DNA from: Muriicola sp041358175
Lineage (GTDB): Bacteria > Bacteroidota > Bacteroidia > Flavobacteriales > Flavobacteriaceae
Direction of reading: 5' to 3'
Assembly (NCBI RefSeq): GCF_041358175.1
Contig: NZ_JBGKBE010000008.1
Span: forward strand, 113,569 to 177,568
Length of the DNA: 64,000 nt
In this document: positions 25,595-33,746 of the stretch, piece by piece
How the letters are laid out: each line of letters starts with the position of its first letter
How positions within the stretch are numbered: position 1 is the first letter of the stretch
Translations under genes and position numbers: made by a program
The notes under the pieces: generated by a model
What the model was told of the DNA's origin: nothing
Database searches by the model: none
Seen by the model: only the letters and a program-made list of their open reading frames with translations

Positions 25595-26755
25595 CTATTG
25601 TAAGGGCTTGAAAAAGTACAGGCTATGGTTGGGTAATAGCTCCGGGTGAAAGATATGGATAAGGTCTTTTAAGATCAAATCGGGACGGTTGGGGCCCAGT
25701 TCAAAAAAGGTGAGTCCACCTGTCTCCCCTTTACTCAGAGCATAGGTAAATATTTTTTGTTTTCTGAAGGGATTAAACTGCCGATAATGACGATTGGCCT
25801 GTTCCATTTCCTCGTATGTTGTGAATTGGGAAGGAGAGATCCATATATCGGCTTCCGATGCCTTTGACAGAACACTTTCCAGGCTTAAGGACAGACTTCC
25901 TACTTCTTCAGTATCTTCCCAGAGGTAGCTGCCATTTGCATCACGGATAAACTGCGCTGCCCAGCTTTTCCCTCCAGGGACATACCAAACATCTTTGTAA
26001 AGGGCCCCACTCATTACGGTTGGCGAATTTTCTGCTTTAAGAGCAAGATCTCTGGCCTGTAAGTAAGCCTCGGAAATAGAATAAAAAAGCGCATTCGCCT
26101 TTCCTTCTAACTGGAAAAAAGGGGCAAAAAACTTAATCCATTCCGCCTTTCCCAAAGGAGTTTGTTCTGTCCAATCCCCATTGTAAACAACAGGGATACC
26201 AGCCCTTTCCAGTGTTTCATAGGCTTTGTTTTCGGAGGAAATACTAAAACCAACAACGAGATCGGGTTGAAGTTTTAGGGTCATTTCAGTATTAATTGTC
26301 TCATTATTCCCCAGGTTCACTACTGCCCCTTCTGAAATTCTTTTTCTTGTAAATTCAGAAGATATATAATCTGTTCCCGGAAAGCCTATGAGTCGGTTAG
26401 CCACCCCCAGTACTTCCAGGGCGGGGATATGAGTCGTTGAGGTCACGACGATTCGATCTACAGGTACCGGTACAACGGCATCGTATTTTTCGTAATCTAT
26501 AGAGACGTTAGAAAGGCTGTCCCTGTTTACCAGGGCATAAGTAAAGGGTTTAGAGGCATTGGGCCAGGGCTGAAGTACCTTTAGCACAGTAATCCCGTCA
26601 TCGCTACTTTGTAATTGAAATCCTTTGGCAAAATGAACCGCGGAATTAATGTTTTCGGAAGGGGTGTTATTACTCTGACCAGTATCGGAGGATTTCCCTC
26701 TGCAACCCAGCAGGCATAATAGTACCAGACATAGATAGATTCTCATGGATAGCAT
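25595..26755 (-). CDS. btuF: B12 ABC transporter substrate-binding lipoprotein (BtuF-like)
   Basis: 386 aa. Two in-frame ATG codons (26755 and 26746) are possible; both keep the lipoprotein signal IYLCLVLLCLLGC with the lipidated Cys. The periplasmic binding fold shows VDRIVVTSTTHIPALEVLG, LQPDLVVGFS and an ADIWISPSQ segment, the helical-backbone class III type. It would hand cobalamin to BtuC. Bacteroidota versions are longer than E. coli BtuF (about 266 aa). It heads the minus-strand operon and diverges from the riboswitch-btuB unit. Confidence 0.85.
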   Translation of the reverse strand: MLSMRIYLCLVLLCLLGCRGKSSDTGQSNNTPSENINSAVHFAKGFQLQSSDDGITVLKVLQPWPNASKPFTYALVNRDSLSNVSIDYEKYDAVVPVPVDRIVVTSTTHIPALEVLGVANRLIGFPGTDYISSEFTRKRISEGAVVNLGNNETINTEMTLKLQPDLVVGFSISSENKAYETLERAGIPVVYNGDWTEQTPLGKAEWIKFFAPFFQLEGKANALFYSISEAYLQARDLALKAENSPTVMSGALYKDVWYVPGGKSWAAQFIRDANGSYLWEDTEEVGSLSLSLESVLSKASEADIWISPSQFTTYEEMEQANRHYRQFNPFRKQKIFTYALSKGETGGLTFFELGPNRPDLILKDLIHIFHPELLPNHSLYFFKPLQ

Positions 26756-26830
26756 ATCATATGCCTCAAAAGTAAGCTTTATAGTCCTTTGCCAAAAGGA
26801 TTGGAGAATTTGATTATCTTCACCCCGAAT

Positions 26831-27013
26831 TTAGGTGATCAGCCATCAATGGCTGGTATTAAAAGGGAATCTGGTGTGAATCCGGAACTGTACCCGCAAC
26901 TGTAAGCTCAGTAGCTCCGTAAAAGGCAGCTATGTTTAACTTCTCTTCAATTGCCACTGTCCTCAGGATGGGAAGGTAGGGGTTAAAACGCAAGTCAGGA
27001 GACCTGCCAGATT
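26831..27013 (+). promoter_or_regulatory. cobalamin (adenosylcobalamin) riboswitch
   Basis: Core elements are all present in order: GGGAATCTGGTGTGAATCC (26865-26883), CTGTACCCGCAACTGTAAGC directly after, the B12 box GCCACTG (26953-26959), GGGAAGGTAGGG (26970-26981) and AGTCAGGAGACCTGCC (26993-27008). A weak -7 element TATCTTCA at 26815 would start transcription just before the aptamer. Downstream are small hairpins, including CGTATG/CATACG (27050-27067), before the btuB start. Ligand-bound RNA should shut off btuB; the lack of a U-run terminator suggests translational control. Confidence 0.95.
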
Positions 27014-27094
27014 CGAAAAACGATGTATAACTTTCGGGATAAAAGTTTTCGTATGTAACCTCATACGCGATTCCGAGTATAGGAAGAGAACAAA

Positions 27095-28960
27095 TTGAAA
27101 AAATATTTTTGGAGTACCGGTATTCTAATGAGTATCGGACTGGCCGGTTGGGCACAGGTAGCAACTTCGGACACCTTAAAAATAAGGGAACTGGAGGAGG
27201 TGGTCGTCAGCGACACCCGATTCCCCATTAGGAGGGAAAATTCAGGTAAGACCGTAATCAGAATTGGTGCTGAAGAACTGAGCCGTAATCAGGGAAGATC
27301 CTTGCCTGAACTGATAAATACTAAAAGCGGGATTGAGATTTCGGGAAGCAGGGGCAGGGCCGGGGAAATACTTGGCACCTTTGTACGTGGAGGAAGGGGC
27401 CGGCAGGTTATTGTGTTGATAGACGGGATAAGAGTCTCGGACCCATCTTCATTTTCCCAGGAATTTGATCTTCGACTTCTACCTCTCTCCAACATTGCCT
27501 CGGTGGAAATCATCAAAGGCGCTTCAAGCACGCTCTATGGTGCAAATGCCGCAACTGCCGTGATCAATATCAGCACAAAAGAGGCTCCGCTGAGAGGAAT
27601 ATCAGGGAATTTTCAATCTTCTATGGGTAGCAATCAGTCTGTTACTGATCAGAAATACCAGCTGAACGCATTTGAAAATTCTGCCAGGATAGCCGGTACT
27701 TCAGGGAGATGGGACTATTCCCTGGGGTTTGGGCAACGATATATGGACGGGCTGTCTTCCATTATTACCGAGACTGATGAACCCGACCCGTTTTCTGCCA
27801 TTAATATGGATATAAAACTAGGTATTAGGATCAGTGACAGATTAAAAACAAGGATCTATGCCAGTGAGGCCAAAGTGAAAACTTCTTATGATGAATCATT
27901 TGGTCTAATGGATGCTCCTTATGAATTTCAAAGCAATCAACATCGAATAGGCGCCAATACCGTCTACGCTTATAAGTCGGGTTCAACCCATGTAAATCTG
28001 GCGTATGCCACCTACGATTCTGAAAATATCAGTGCCTTTCCAGGAGTATTTAAAGGGCAAAATGTGATCGGAGACGTATTTAATAAATATCAAATCGGAA
28101 ATCTCAGGACGATCGCAGGGATCAATTATAATCTGGAGCGGACAGAATTTGAAGAGAAGAAAGACTTTAATTTTACCGATCCATATCTTTCTCTGGTATA
28201 CCTAAGTAAGCAGGGATTTCAGCTTGCTACCGGTGGTAGATTAAATCTCCATTCGGAATACGGCTCACAATTCGTTTACAATATCAACCCAAGCTTTACT
28301 TTCAAAAAAGAGCAGGGGTACATAAAATTGATGGGGAGCTACGCTACGGCCTATATTACCCCCTCACTGACGCAGCTTTTTGGCCAATTTGGAGCAAATC
28401 CCGATCTCAGACCTGAATCTAACCAGACACTGGAATTGGGTCTGGAATACGCCTCTTCCCAAAATCTTAGGTTGAGTTCTGTATTTTTTACCAGACGGGA
28501 AGAGGACTTTGTATTTTTTGACAATTCGGCCTTCCAGTACAGCAATGCGACAAATACCATCAATGCCACAGGCCTTGAACTGGAAGTAAACTGGCAGCCG
28601 GTAGAAAAACTGTCTTTCGAAGTGAATTATACGTTTACTGAACGCAAAGGAGATGCCGCGATAAGAATTCCAAAACACAAACTATTTGCCGGACTGGGGT
28701 TGCAATTCTCCGAGGCCCTGTATTTTTCCCTCAATTACGCCTATACCGGAACGAGGTTGGATACCGATTTTAATACGTTTGAAGAGGTAGGCCTGGAACC
28801 CTTCAGCCTGGTAGGATTGTATTCGAGCTATAGACTTATACCCGATAAGCTGACAGTCTTTGTCAGGGGGGAGAATTTGTTAAATGAATCCTTTACAGAG
28901 GTTATCGGATTTAATACAAGGGGAAGAAATATCCACCTGGGCTTTTCCCTGAATTTATAA
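27095..28960 (+). CDS. btuB: TonB-dependent cobalamin receptor (BtuB-like)
   Basis: 621 aa, close to E. coli BtuB. The start is a TTG at 27095, six bases after AGGAAGAG; the first in-frame ATG (27128) would cut the signal peptide (MKKYFWSTGILMSIGLAGWA). The TonB box region is LEEVVVSD, the plug runs to about residue 155 (VIVLIDGIRV, SVEIIKGASSTLYGANA), and the 22-strand barrel fills the rest. It imports vitamin B12 across the outer membrane using TonB energy. The riboswitch immediately upstream fixes the substrate with good confidence. Confidence 0.92.
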   Translation: MKKYFWSTGILMSIGLAGWAQVATSDTLKIRELEEVVVSDTRFPIRRENSGKTVIRIGAEELSRNQGRSLPELINTKSGIEISGSRGRAGEILGTFVRGGRGRQVIVLIDGIRVSDPSSFSQEFDLRLLPLSNIASVEIIKGASSTLYGANAATAVINISTKEAPLRGISGNFQSSMGSNQSVTDQKYQLNAFENSARIAGTSGRWDYSLGFGQRYMDGLSSIITETDEPDPFSAINMDIKLGIRISDRLKTRIYASEAKVKTSYDESFGLMDAPYEFQSNQHRIGANTVYAYKSGSTHVNLAYATYDSENISAFPGVFKGQNVIGDVFNKYQIGNLRTIAGINYNLERTEFEEKKDFNFTDPYLSLVYLSKQGFQLATGGRLNLHSEYGSQFVYNINPSFTFKKEQGYIKLMGSYATAYITPSLTQLFGQFGANPDLRPESNQTLELGLEYASSQNLRLSSVFFTRREEDFVFFDNSAFQYSNATNTINATGLELEVNWQPVEKLSFEVNYTFTERKGDAAIRIPKHKLFAGLGLQFSEALYFSLNYAYTGTRLDTDFNTFEEVGLEPFSLVGLYSSYRLIPDKLTVFVRGENLLNESFTEVIGFNTRGRNIHLGFSLNL

Positions 28961-28984
28961 AGGCACTGAAGACTGCAACAGGAC

Positions 28985-30439
28985 TTATTTTTGTTCTATC
29001 CCCGAAGGTACACCTCCGATCATCACATCTCTGACAGGATCAAACGTATCCGAATCAGCAAAGGCCTTTGCAGGCATCCTGACCGTAAAATCCCGTTTTC
29101 CGCTTACTCCGGTAATATCCTCTATGGCACGGGCAAGAAGGGGTTCATTGATGTCTCCGAGGGCACCGAGATTGAGTACGTCTTCTTCAAGTTCTATTTC
29201 CGGAACGAGTCCTGTAGTAAAATCAGAAAATCCAACCGAGTTCTCATACCGGCCGCAAAGCATCTGAATGGCCCAGGAATTATTGGGGTTGATAAAAGAT
29301 TCCCTGGCCGGATCATAGGTATAGGGAAAATTATTGCCGGGATCATCGACCATGGTAAGCGAGAATTCATTTTTCCCGGTGGTGGTGGTACCTACCTGAA
29401 TAACATTCATATAAGGATCGAGACCATTGATCAATAATTCACTGGCGGATGCAGATCTCTCGGTTGTAAGCACGTAAATCCTGCTCAAGCCCAATGAATT
29501 AATGGCTTCCCCTCCTTCTATCTGATTAATAAAATTTTCCTCCAGGGAAGACGCACTGAAACCGGCTTGTCGTTTTGGATTCCAACGTTGTTTTACAAAA
29601 AGCTCATTGGTATTTGTACCATAGATCATACTTGCCAGGGCTACAGCAGATGAAACCCTGCCTCCTGGATTATATCTGAGGTCAAGAACCAGTTCGGTGA
29701 TTCCCTGAGCTTGTAATTGGCCAAAGGCGGCATTGAGTTCGTCTTCAAAACCATCTGTAAACCTCCTGTAAAATATATAACCAATTTTAGTACCATTAAC
29801 GTCTAACGTATTGGTAATGTAGACTGGGTTTTCCTGAAAATTCTCTTCTTTTGTAAGCATTACCTCCAGGCCGTTTGGGGTAAATTCATCATTGACATAA
29901 TCGGCCATGGAAAGCGTATAAGTATCATTCTCTCCGAAAAGCAAGTCTATATAGTTGTTTGTATCCAGACGTTGTCCATCGACTTCGGTAAAATAATTAC
30001 CTCTGAAAATCTGCTTGGATGCCGCATCTGAATCCGGAATTATATATCTTACATATCCCACGAGCAAATCACCTTCCAGCAATATCAGCCCGAAATTCAG
30101 CCCATTGTTTTTTGTGATACCAGAAAGTATTTTAGTGAACTCTTCATAGTCAGGGCTATAGAAGGTAAATCGATCTTCTGTAAAACGCAGTTGATTGTCA
30201 AAAAAATCACCGGCATCTGCATCAGACTCCAAAAAGGCTGTATACTCCTCATCACTGGCAAAGCGGTCGTCTGCCAGGTTGGGTACGTCATCCTGCCAGA
30301 AATACCAATAATTAGATGCTTTCCACATGAAATCCTGGGATGCTAGATCCTGAGGGGGAGAAAAGATGTTATCATCGTCCTTGCTGCATCCAATGAACAA
30401 TAAAGCCGTCCACAGGAGTAAGATTAAATTCTTTTTCAT
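28985..30439 (-). CDS. S41-family (C-terminal processing) peptidase lipoprotein
   Basis: 484 aa. A lipoprotein signal (LLLWTALLFIGC) is followed by an N-terminal S41 cap, a divergent PDZ-like segment (about 115-190) and the tail-specific protease core (ELVLDLRYNPGGRVSSAVAL, LTTERSASASELLINGL, then VGTTTTGKN). Ser in SASASE and Lys in TTGKN are the expected dyad. It probably cleaves proteins in the periplasm or at the cell surface. It is a single gene, convergent with btuB. Confidence 0.88.
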   Translation of the reverse strand: MKKNLILLLWTALLFIGCSKDDDNIFSPPQDLASQDFMWKASNYWYFWQDDVPNLADDRFASDEEYTAFLESDADAGDFFDNQLRFTEDRFTFYSPDYEEFTKILSGITKNNGLNFGLILLEGDLLVGYVRYIIPDSDAASKQIFRGNYFTEVDGQRLDTNNYIDLLFGENDTYTLSMADYVNDEFTPNGLEVMLTKEENFQENPVYITNTLDVNGTKIGYIFYRRFTDGFEDELNAAFGQLQAQGITELVLDLRYNPGGRVSSAVALASMIYGTNTNELFVKQRWNPKRQAGFSASSLEENFINQIEGGEAINSLGLSRIYVLTTERSASASELLINGLDPYMNVIQVGTTTTGKNEFSLTMVDDPGNNFPYTYDPARESFINPNNSWAIQMLCGRYENSVGFSDFTTGLVPEIELEEDVLNLGALGDINEPLLARAIEDITGVSGKRDFTVRMPAKAFADSDTFDPVRDVMIGGVPSGIEQK

Positions 30440-30632
30440 TTTCTTTTTTTTTAAGCAATACTTATTCCAACACAGTTTGTACCTAAGGCATTTTCTTACC
30501 TTAGGGGATTACTGGCATTATCATGTGTAGGGAAGGTTACTAGCAGCTAAAATAAAGAGATATTGGCGAAGAAAAAAAGAATTGTAACAAAATTCGATAT
30601 AGGTCGTCTAGCTATTGTAACACGGCAGGAAA

Positions 30633-31172
30633 ATGCTCAATACAACAACCGATCAACCTATAATGACACAAAGTGAGTTTTTAAATGTGGTAATGCCCTT
30701 TAAAGACAAGCTATACAGGCTTGCCAAGAGGTTACTGGTGTCCTCGGAGGAGGCTGAAGATGCAACTCAGGAGATACTGTTGAAATTGTGGTCAAAGAAA
30801 AAGAGGATTGGAACCTATCGCAATGTAGAGGCTTTTGCGATGACGATGACTAAGAATTTTTGTCTTGACCGGCTGAAATCGAAACAATCGGCGAATCTGA
30901 AACTGGTACACAGTAATTATGCCGACAATAGTAGCTCATTGCAGAATGAGGTGGAAACACACGACAGTGTGGAATGGGTGGGTAAGATCATGGAGACATT
31001 GCCCGATCAGCAGAAAATGGTGCTGCAACTGAGGGACATAGAAGCCTATAGTTATGAAGAAATATCTGAAATGCTGGATATGAAACCGACAGCAGTGAGA
31101 GTAGCCTTATCCAGAGCACGTAAGGCCGTAAGAGAAAAATTAGTAGAAAAACACAGCTATGGAATTAGTTAG
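30633..31172 (+). CDS. ECF-type RNA polymerase sigma factor
   Basis: 179 aa from ATG 30633; an ATG at 30663 is also possible. Region 2 shows YRLAKRLLVSSEEAEDATQE, then ILLKLWSKKKRIGTYRNVEA and FAMTMTKNFCLDRL. Region 4 is LPDQQKMVLQLRDIEAYSYE, then EISEMLDMKPTAVRVALSRA. Its stop overlaps the start of a single-span membrane protein gene by 14 bases. It heads a four-gene unit (sigma, anti-sigma-like, two DUF4252 proteins), and likely controls its own operon. The signal is unknown. Confidence 0.92.
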   Translation: MLNTTTDQPIMTQSEFLNVVMPFKDKLYRLAKRLLVSSEEAEDATQEILLKLWSKKKRIGTYRNVEAFAMTMTKNFCLDRLKSKQSANLKLVHSNYADNSSSLQNEVETHDSVEWVGKIMETLPDQQKMVLQLRDIEAYSYEEISEMLDMKPTAVRVALSRARKAVREKLVEKHSYGIS

Positions 31173-31578
31173 AATAGAAAAGTTAATAGAGAAGTATTTC
31201 GAGGCCCGAACCACGGAGGTCGAGGAGCTTGAATTAAGGGAGTTTTTTACCGGAGATGGCGTAGAGCCACATCTGGAACAATATCGACCGATGTTCACTT
31301 ACTTCTCAAATGCCAAACAGGAGCGATATACGCAGCAGGTTCCATTAAAACCTAGAAGAAACGTATATAAGTGGATTTCCGTTGCAGCGGTAGTCGTTTT
31401 AGTAGCTGGCATATTTTTTGGAAGGCAGTATCAGGAGCAAAAAGAAGCTGAATACGCCTATCTCCAGACTAAAAAGGCCCTTGGGTTACTGGCTGCAAAT
31501 CTGGACCGTGGCACACAAAAAGTGGCCTATTTGAATGAATTTGAAGAAACAAAAGAAAAAATTTACAAAAACAATTAA
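31159..31578 (+). CDS. single-span anti-sigma-like protein
   Basis: 139 aa. The cytoplasmic N-terminus (MELVRIEKLIEKYFEARTTE, EELELREFF) is the short helical segment seen in Bacteroidota anti-sigma-like proteins; the one membrane helix is at about 70-88 (WISVAAVVVLVAGIFFG) and the periplasmic tail is about 50 residues. It overlaps the sigma gene by 14 bases in another frame, so translation is coupled. Anti-sigma function is inferred from context. Confidence 0.7.
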   Translation: MELVRIEKLIEKYFEARTTEVEELELREFFTGDGVEPHLEQYRPMFTYFSNAKQERYTQQVPLKPRRNVYKWISVAAVVVLVAGIFFGRQYQEQKEAEYAYLQTKKALGLLAANLDRGTQKVAYLNEFEETKEKIYKNN

Positions 31579-31589
31579 AAAACAACAGA

Positions 31590-32138
31590 ATGAAAAAGTA
31601 TGTCTTAATAATCGCTTTAGCCTTATTACCCTTTGCAGGCTTCTCACAGTCGATCTTTGATAAATTTGAGGATATGGACGAGGTGAGTTCGGTAATCGTC
31701 AACAAAAACATGTTCGATCTCCTGGTAAAAATGGATGTCAACGTGGATGAACCCGAAGCCAGGGAGGCCATGGAGATTGCAAAAAGTCTGAATGGCTTAA
31801 AGGTCTTTGTTACCGAAAACAAGGGGATATCTGCTGATATGAAGTCAACGGTAGACCGATATCTAAAAAATGCTTCTCTTGAAGAACTCATGAGGGTAAA
31901 GGACAAAGACGCCAATGTAAAGTTCTATATCCGCAAGGGGAAGGACGAGGATCACGTAAGTGAACTCCTGATGTTCGTCACCGGTATAAAAAATGCCGAT
32001 GTTGAAATTAACGACCGCAAGATTGAAACGGTATTACTCACCCTCACCGGAGATATTGATCTTACGAAAATCGGGGCGTTAACCAAGAAAATGAACCTCC
32101 CTAAGGAGTTGAATCAGATAGAGAAACAAAAAAAATAA
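31590..32138 (+). CDS. secreted DUF4252 protein
   Basis: 182 aa with signal peptide MKKYVLIIALALLPFAGFSQ. The mature domain (IFDKFEDMDEVSSVIVNKNM, YIRKGKDEDHVSELLMFV, TLTGDIDLTKIGALTKKMNL) matches the DUF4252 pattern. Function unknown; such genes repeatedly follow ECF sigma/anti-sigma pairs in Flavobacteriia. It begins 12 bp after the anti-sigma-like gene. Confidence 0.85.
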   Translation: MKKYVLIIALALLPFAGFSQSIFDKFEDMDEVSSVIVNKNMFDLLVKMDVNVDEPEAREAMEIAKSLNGLKVFVTENKGISADMKSTVDRYLKNASLEELMRVKDKDANVKFYIRKGKDEDHVSELLMFVTGIKNADVEINDRKIETVLLTLTGDIDLTKIGALTKKMNLPKELNQIEKQKK

Positions 32139-32211
32139 CCGAGTGAGTAAAGCTGCGGGCCTGCTGACAGAGCGGGTCTGCATCTTTGTTCCTTAAAGAA
32201 GCAAAAGCACC

Positions 32212-32751
32212 ATGAAAAAATTACATACAATCCTTCCGATTATTGGACTGTTCCTGTTATTAGGTTGTTCTTCAACTCAGAGCCTGCAGGAGTATTACGT
32301 AGACAGTGCAGAGAATCCTAATTTTATTTCTCTTGACCTGCCTGCGAGTATTTTAAACCTCGATGAAGTGGATCTTTCAGAAGAACAACGCAACGCGGTG
32401 GAATCCTTGAGGAAACTGAATATCCTGGCTTTTAGAAAGACAGCTTCGAATGCAGCGGAATATGAAGTGGAAAAGGGGAAGGTAAATGCCATCATGAAAA
32501 ATTCAGAGTTTAAAGAATTGATGAAGCTGAACTCTTCCTATGGGAAAGGATTTGTAAAATATCTGGGGGAAGATGATGCCATTGATGAAGTAATCATATA
32601 TGGAAACAGTAACGAGAAGGGATTTGCCCTGGTTCGTGTTTTGGGAAATGATATGAATCCGGCACATCTGGTTCAGTTAATGCAAGCTATCCAAAAATCT
32701 GATTACAAGGGAGAAGGACTTGGAGAAATAGGTCAGTTTCTTAAAGGATAG
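32212..32751 (+). CDS. DUF4252 lipoprotein
   Basis: 179 aa. Signal ILPIIGLFLLLGC gives a lipoprotein. The mature part (FISLDLPASILNLDEVDLSE, KYLGEDDAIDEVIIYGNSNE) is a divergent paralogue of the protein encoded just upstream. It ends the four-gene ECF unit, followed by a strong terminator. The pair of one soluble and one lipidated member could form a periplasm/outer-membrane sensor couple, which is inference. Confidence 0.8.
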   Translation: MKKLHTILPIIGLFLLLGCSSTQSLQEYYVDSAENPNFISLDLPASILNLDEVDLSEEQRNAVESLRKLNILAFRKTASNAAEYEVEKGKVNAIMKNSEFKELMKLNSSYGKGFVKYLGEDDAIDEVIIYGNSNEKGFALVRVLGNDMNPAHLVQLMQAIQKSDYKGEGLGEIGQFLKG

Positions 32752-32773
32752 TAATATCCCCACTAATACATTC

Positions 32774-32808
32774 AACCTGCTCCGGCAATGCCTGGAGCAG
32801 GTTTTTTT
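32774..32808 (+). terminator. rho-independent terminator of the second ECF operon
   Basis: AACCTGCTCC (32774-32783) pairs perfectly with GGAGCAGGTT, a 10-bp GC-rich stem, followed by seven T. Confidence 0.92.
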
Positions 32809-32884
32809 GTTACATAATGTCTTCGCTTGTTTTTGAACTGTAATTCATATATTCCCGGATGCATTAAACCTAATTTAAAATTTA

Positions 32885-33700
32885 ATGGAAAAAGCAGAAG
32901 AGTGGTTCAAATACGCGATTGAACTGGCTAAGGAATTTGGTCCTAAACTGATCACGGCGATCATTATCTATATTGTTGGGGCCTGGATAATTAAAAAAGT
33001 AATAGGCACCTCCAGGAAAATGATGTCAAGGAGTAAGTACGACGAATCTTTACAACGTTTTTTACTCAATTTGGTCTCGTGGATCCTGAAGGTATTCCTG
33101 ATTTTATTGGTTATTTCCCAACTTGGGGTGGATGTTACAACTTTTGCAGCGGTCATTGCAGCCGCTGGGCTTGCAATTGGTTTAGCCTTGCAGGGATCCC
33201 TGGGTAATTTTGCCGGTGGAGTGCTGATTATGATATTTAAACCCTATAGAATAGGTGATCTTATAGAGGCGCAGGGAGTATTGGGAACAGTTAAGGAAAT
33301 AGAGATTTTCACAACCAAGTTAGTTACTCCTCAAAATAAATTGGCGATTGTACCTAATGGAGCCATGGCGAATGGGAATATCATTAATTATACAGCAGAA
33401 GGGAAAATACGGGTAGACACCACTGTAGGAATTGGTTATGGAGAAGACATTAAGAAAGCAAAAGATGTGTTACTCGAGGTTTTAACGTCCAACCCATTAG
33501 TACTAGAGGAGCCTGCTCCTTCTGTGAATGTATCAGAACTGGGAGATAGCTCTGTTAACTTAGCGGTGAGGCCTTATTGTAAACCAGAGGATTACTGGTC
33601 CGTATTTTTTGCAGCTGTAGAAGGGTCAAAACTAGCCTTGGATAAGGCAGGAATAGAGATTCCTTATCCACACCAGGTTAATATTCGCAAAGAGGAGTAA
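32885..33700 (+). CDS. small-conductance mechanosensitive channel (MscS family)
   Basis: 271 aa, close to E. coli MscS (286). Three membrane helices: about 16-36, 60-80 and the pore helix 88-110. The pore-lining glycine/alanine pattern AAAGLAIGLALQGSLGNFAG and the beta-domain start IMIFKPYRIGDLIE are family hallmarks, and the C-terminal YPHQVNIR segment is also typical. It opens on membrane tension in osmotic downshock. It stands alone behind the DUF4252 terminator. Confidence 0.95.
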   Translation: MEKAEEWFKYAIELAKEFGPKLITAIIIYIVGAWIIKKVIGTSRKMMSRSKYDESLQRFLLNLVSWILKVFLILLVISQLGVDVTTFAAVIAAAGLAIGLALQGSLGNFAGGVLIMIFKPYRIGDLIEAQGVLGTVKEIEIFTTKLVTPQNKLAIVPNGAMANGNIINYTAEGKIRVDTTVGIGYGEDIKKAKDVLLEVLTSNPLVLEEPAPSVNVSELGDSSVNLAVRPYCKPEDYWSVFFAAVEGSKLALDKAGIEIPYPHQVNIRKEE

Positions 33701-33746
33701 TATCCTGAGTTTGCGAAGAATTAAACACCCGTCAGTTTCCGGGTTT

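Noticed and set aside
28991..29437. 148-codon plus-strand frame opposite the S41 peptidase
   Set aside because: Covers the conserved protease core on the other strand and has no recognisable domain, so chance openness is more likely.
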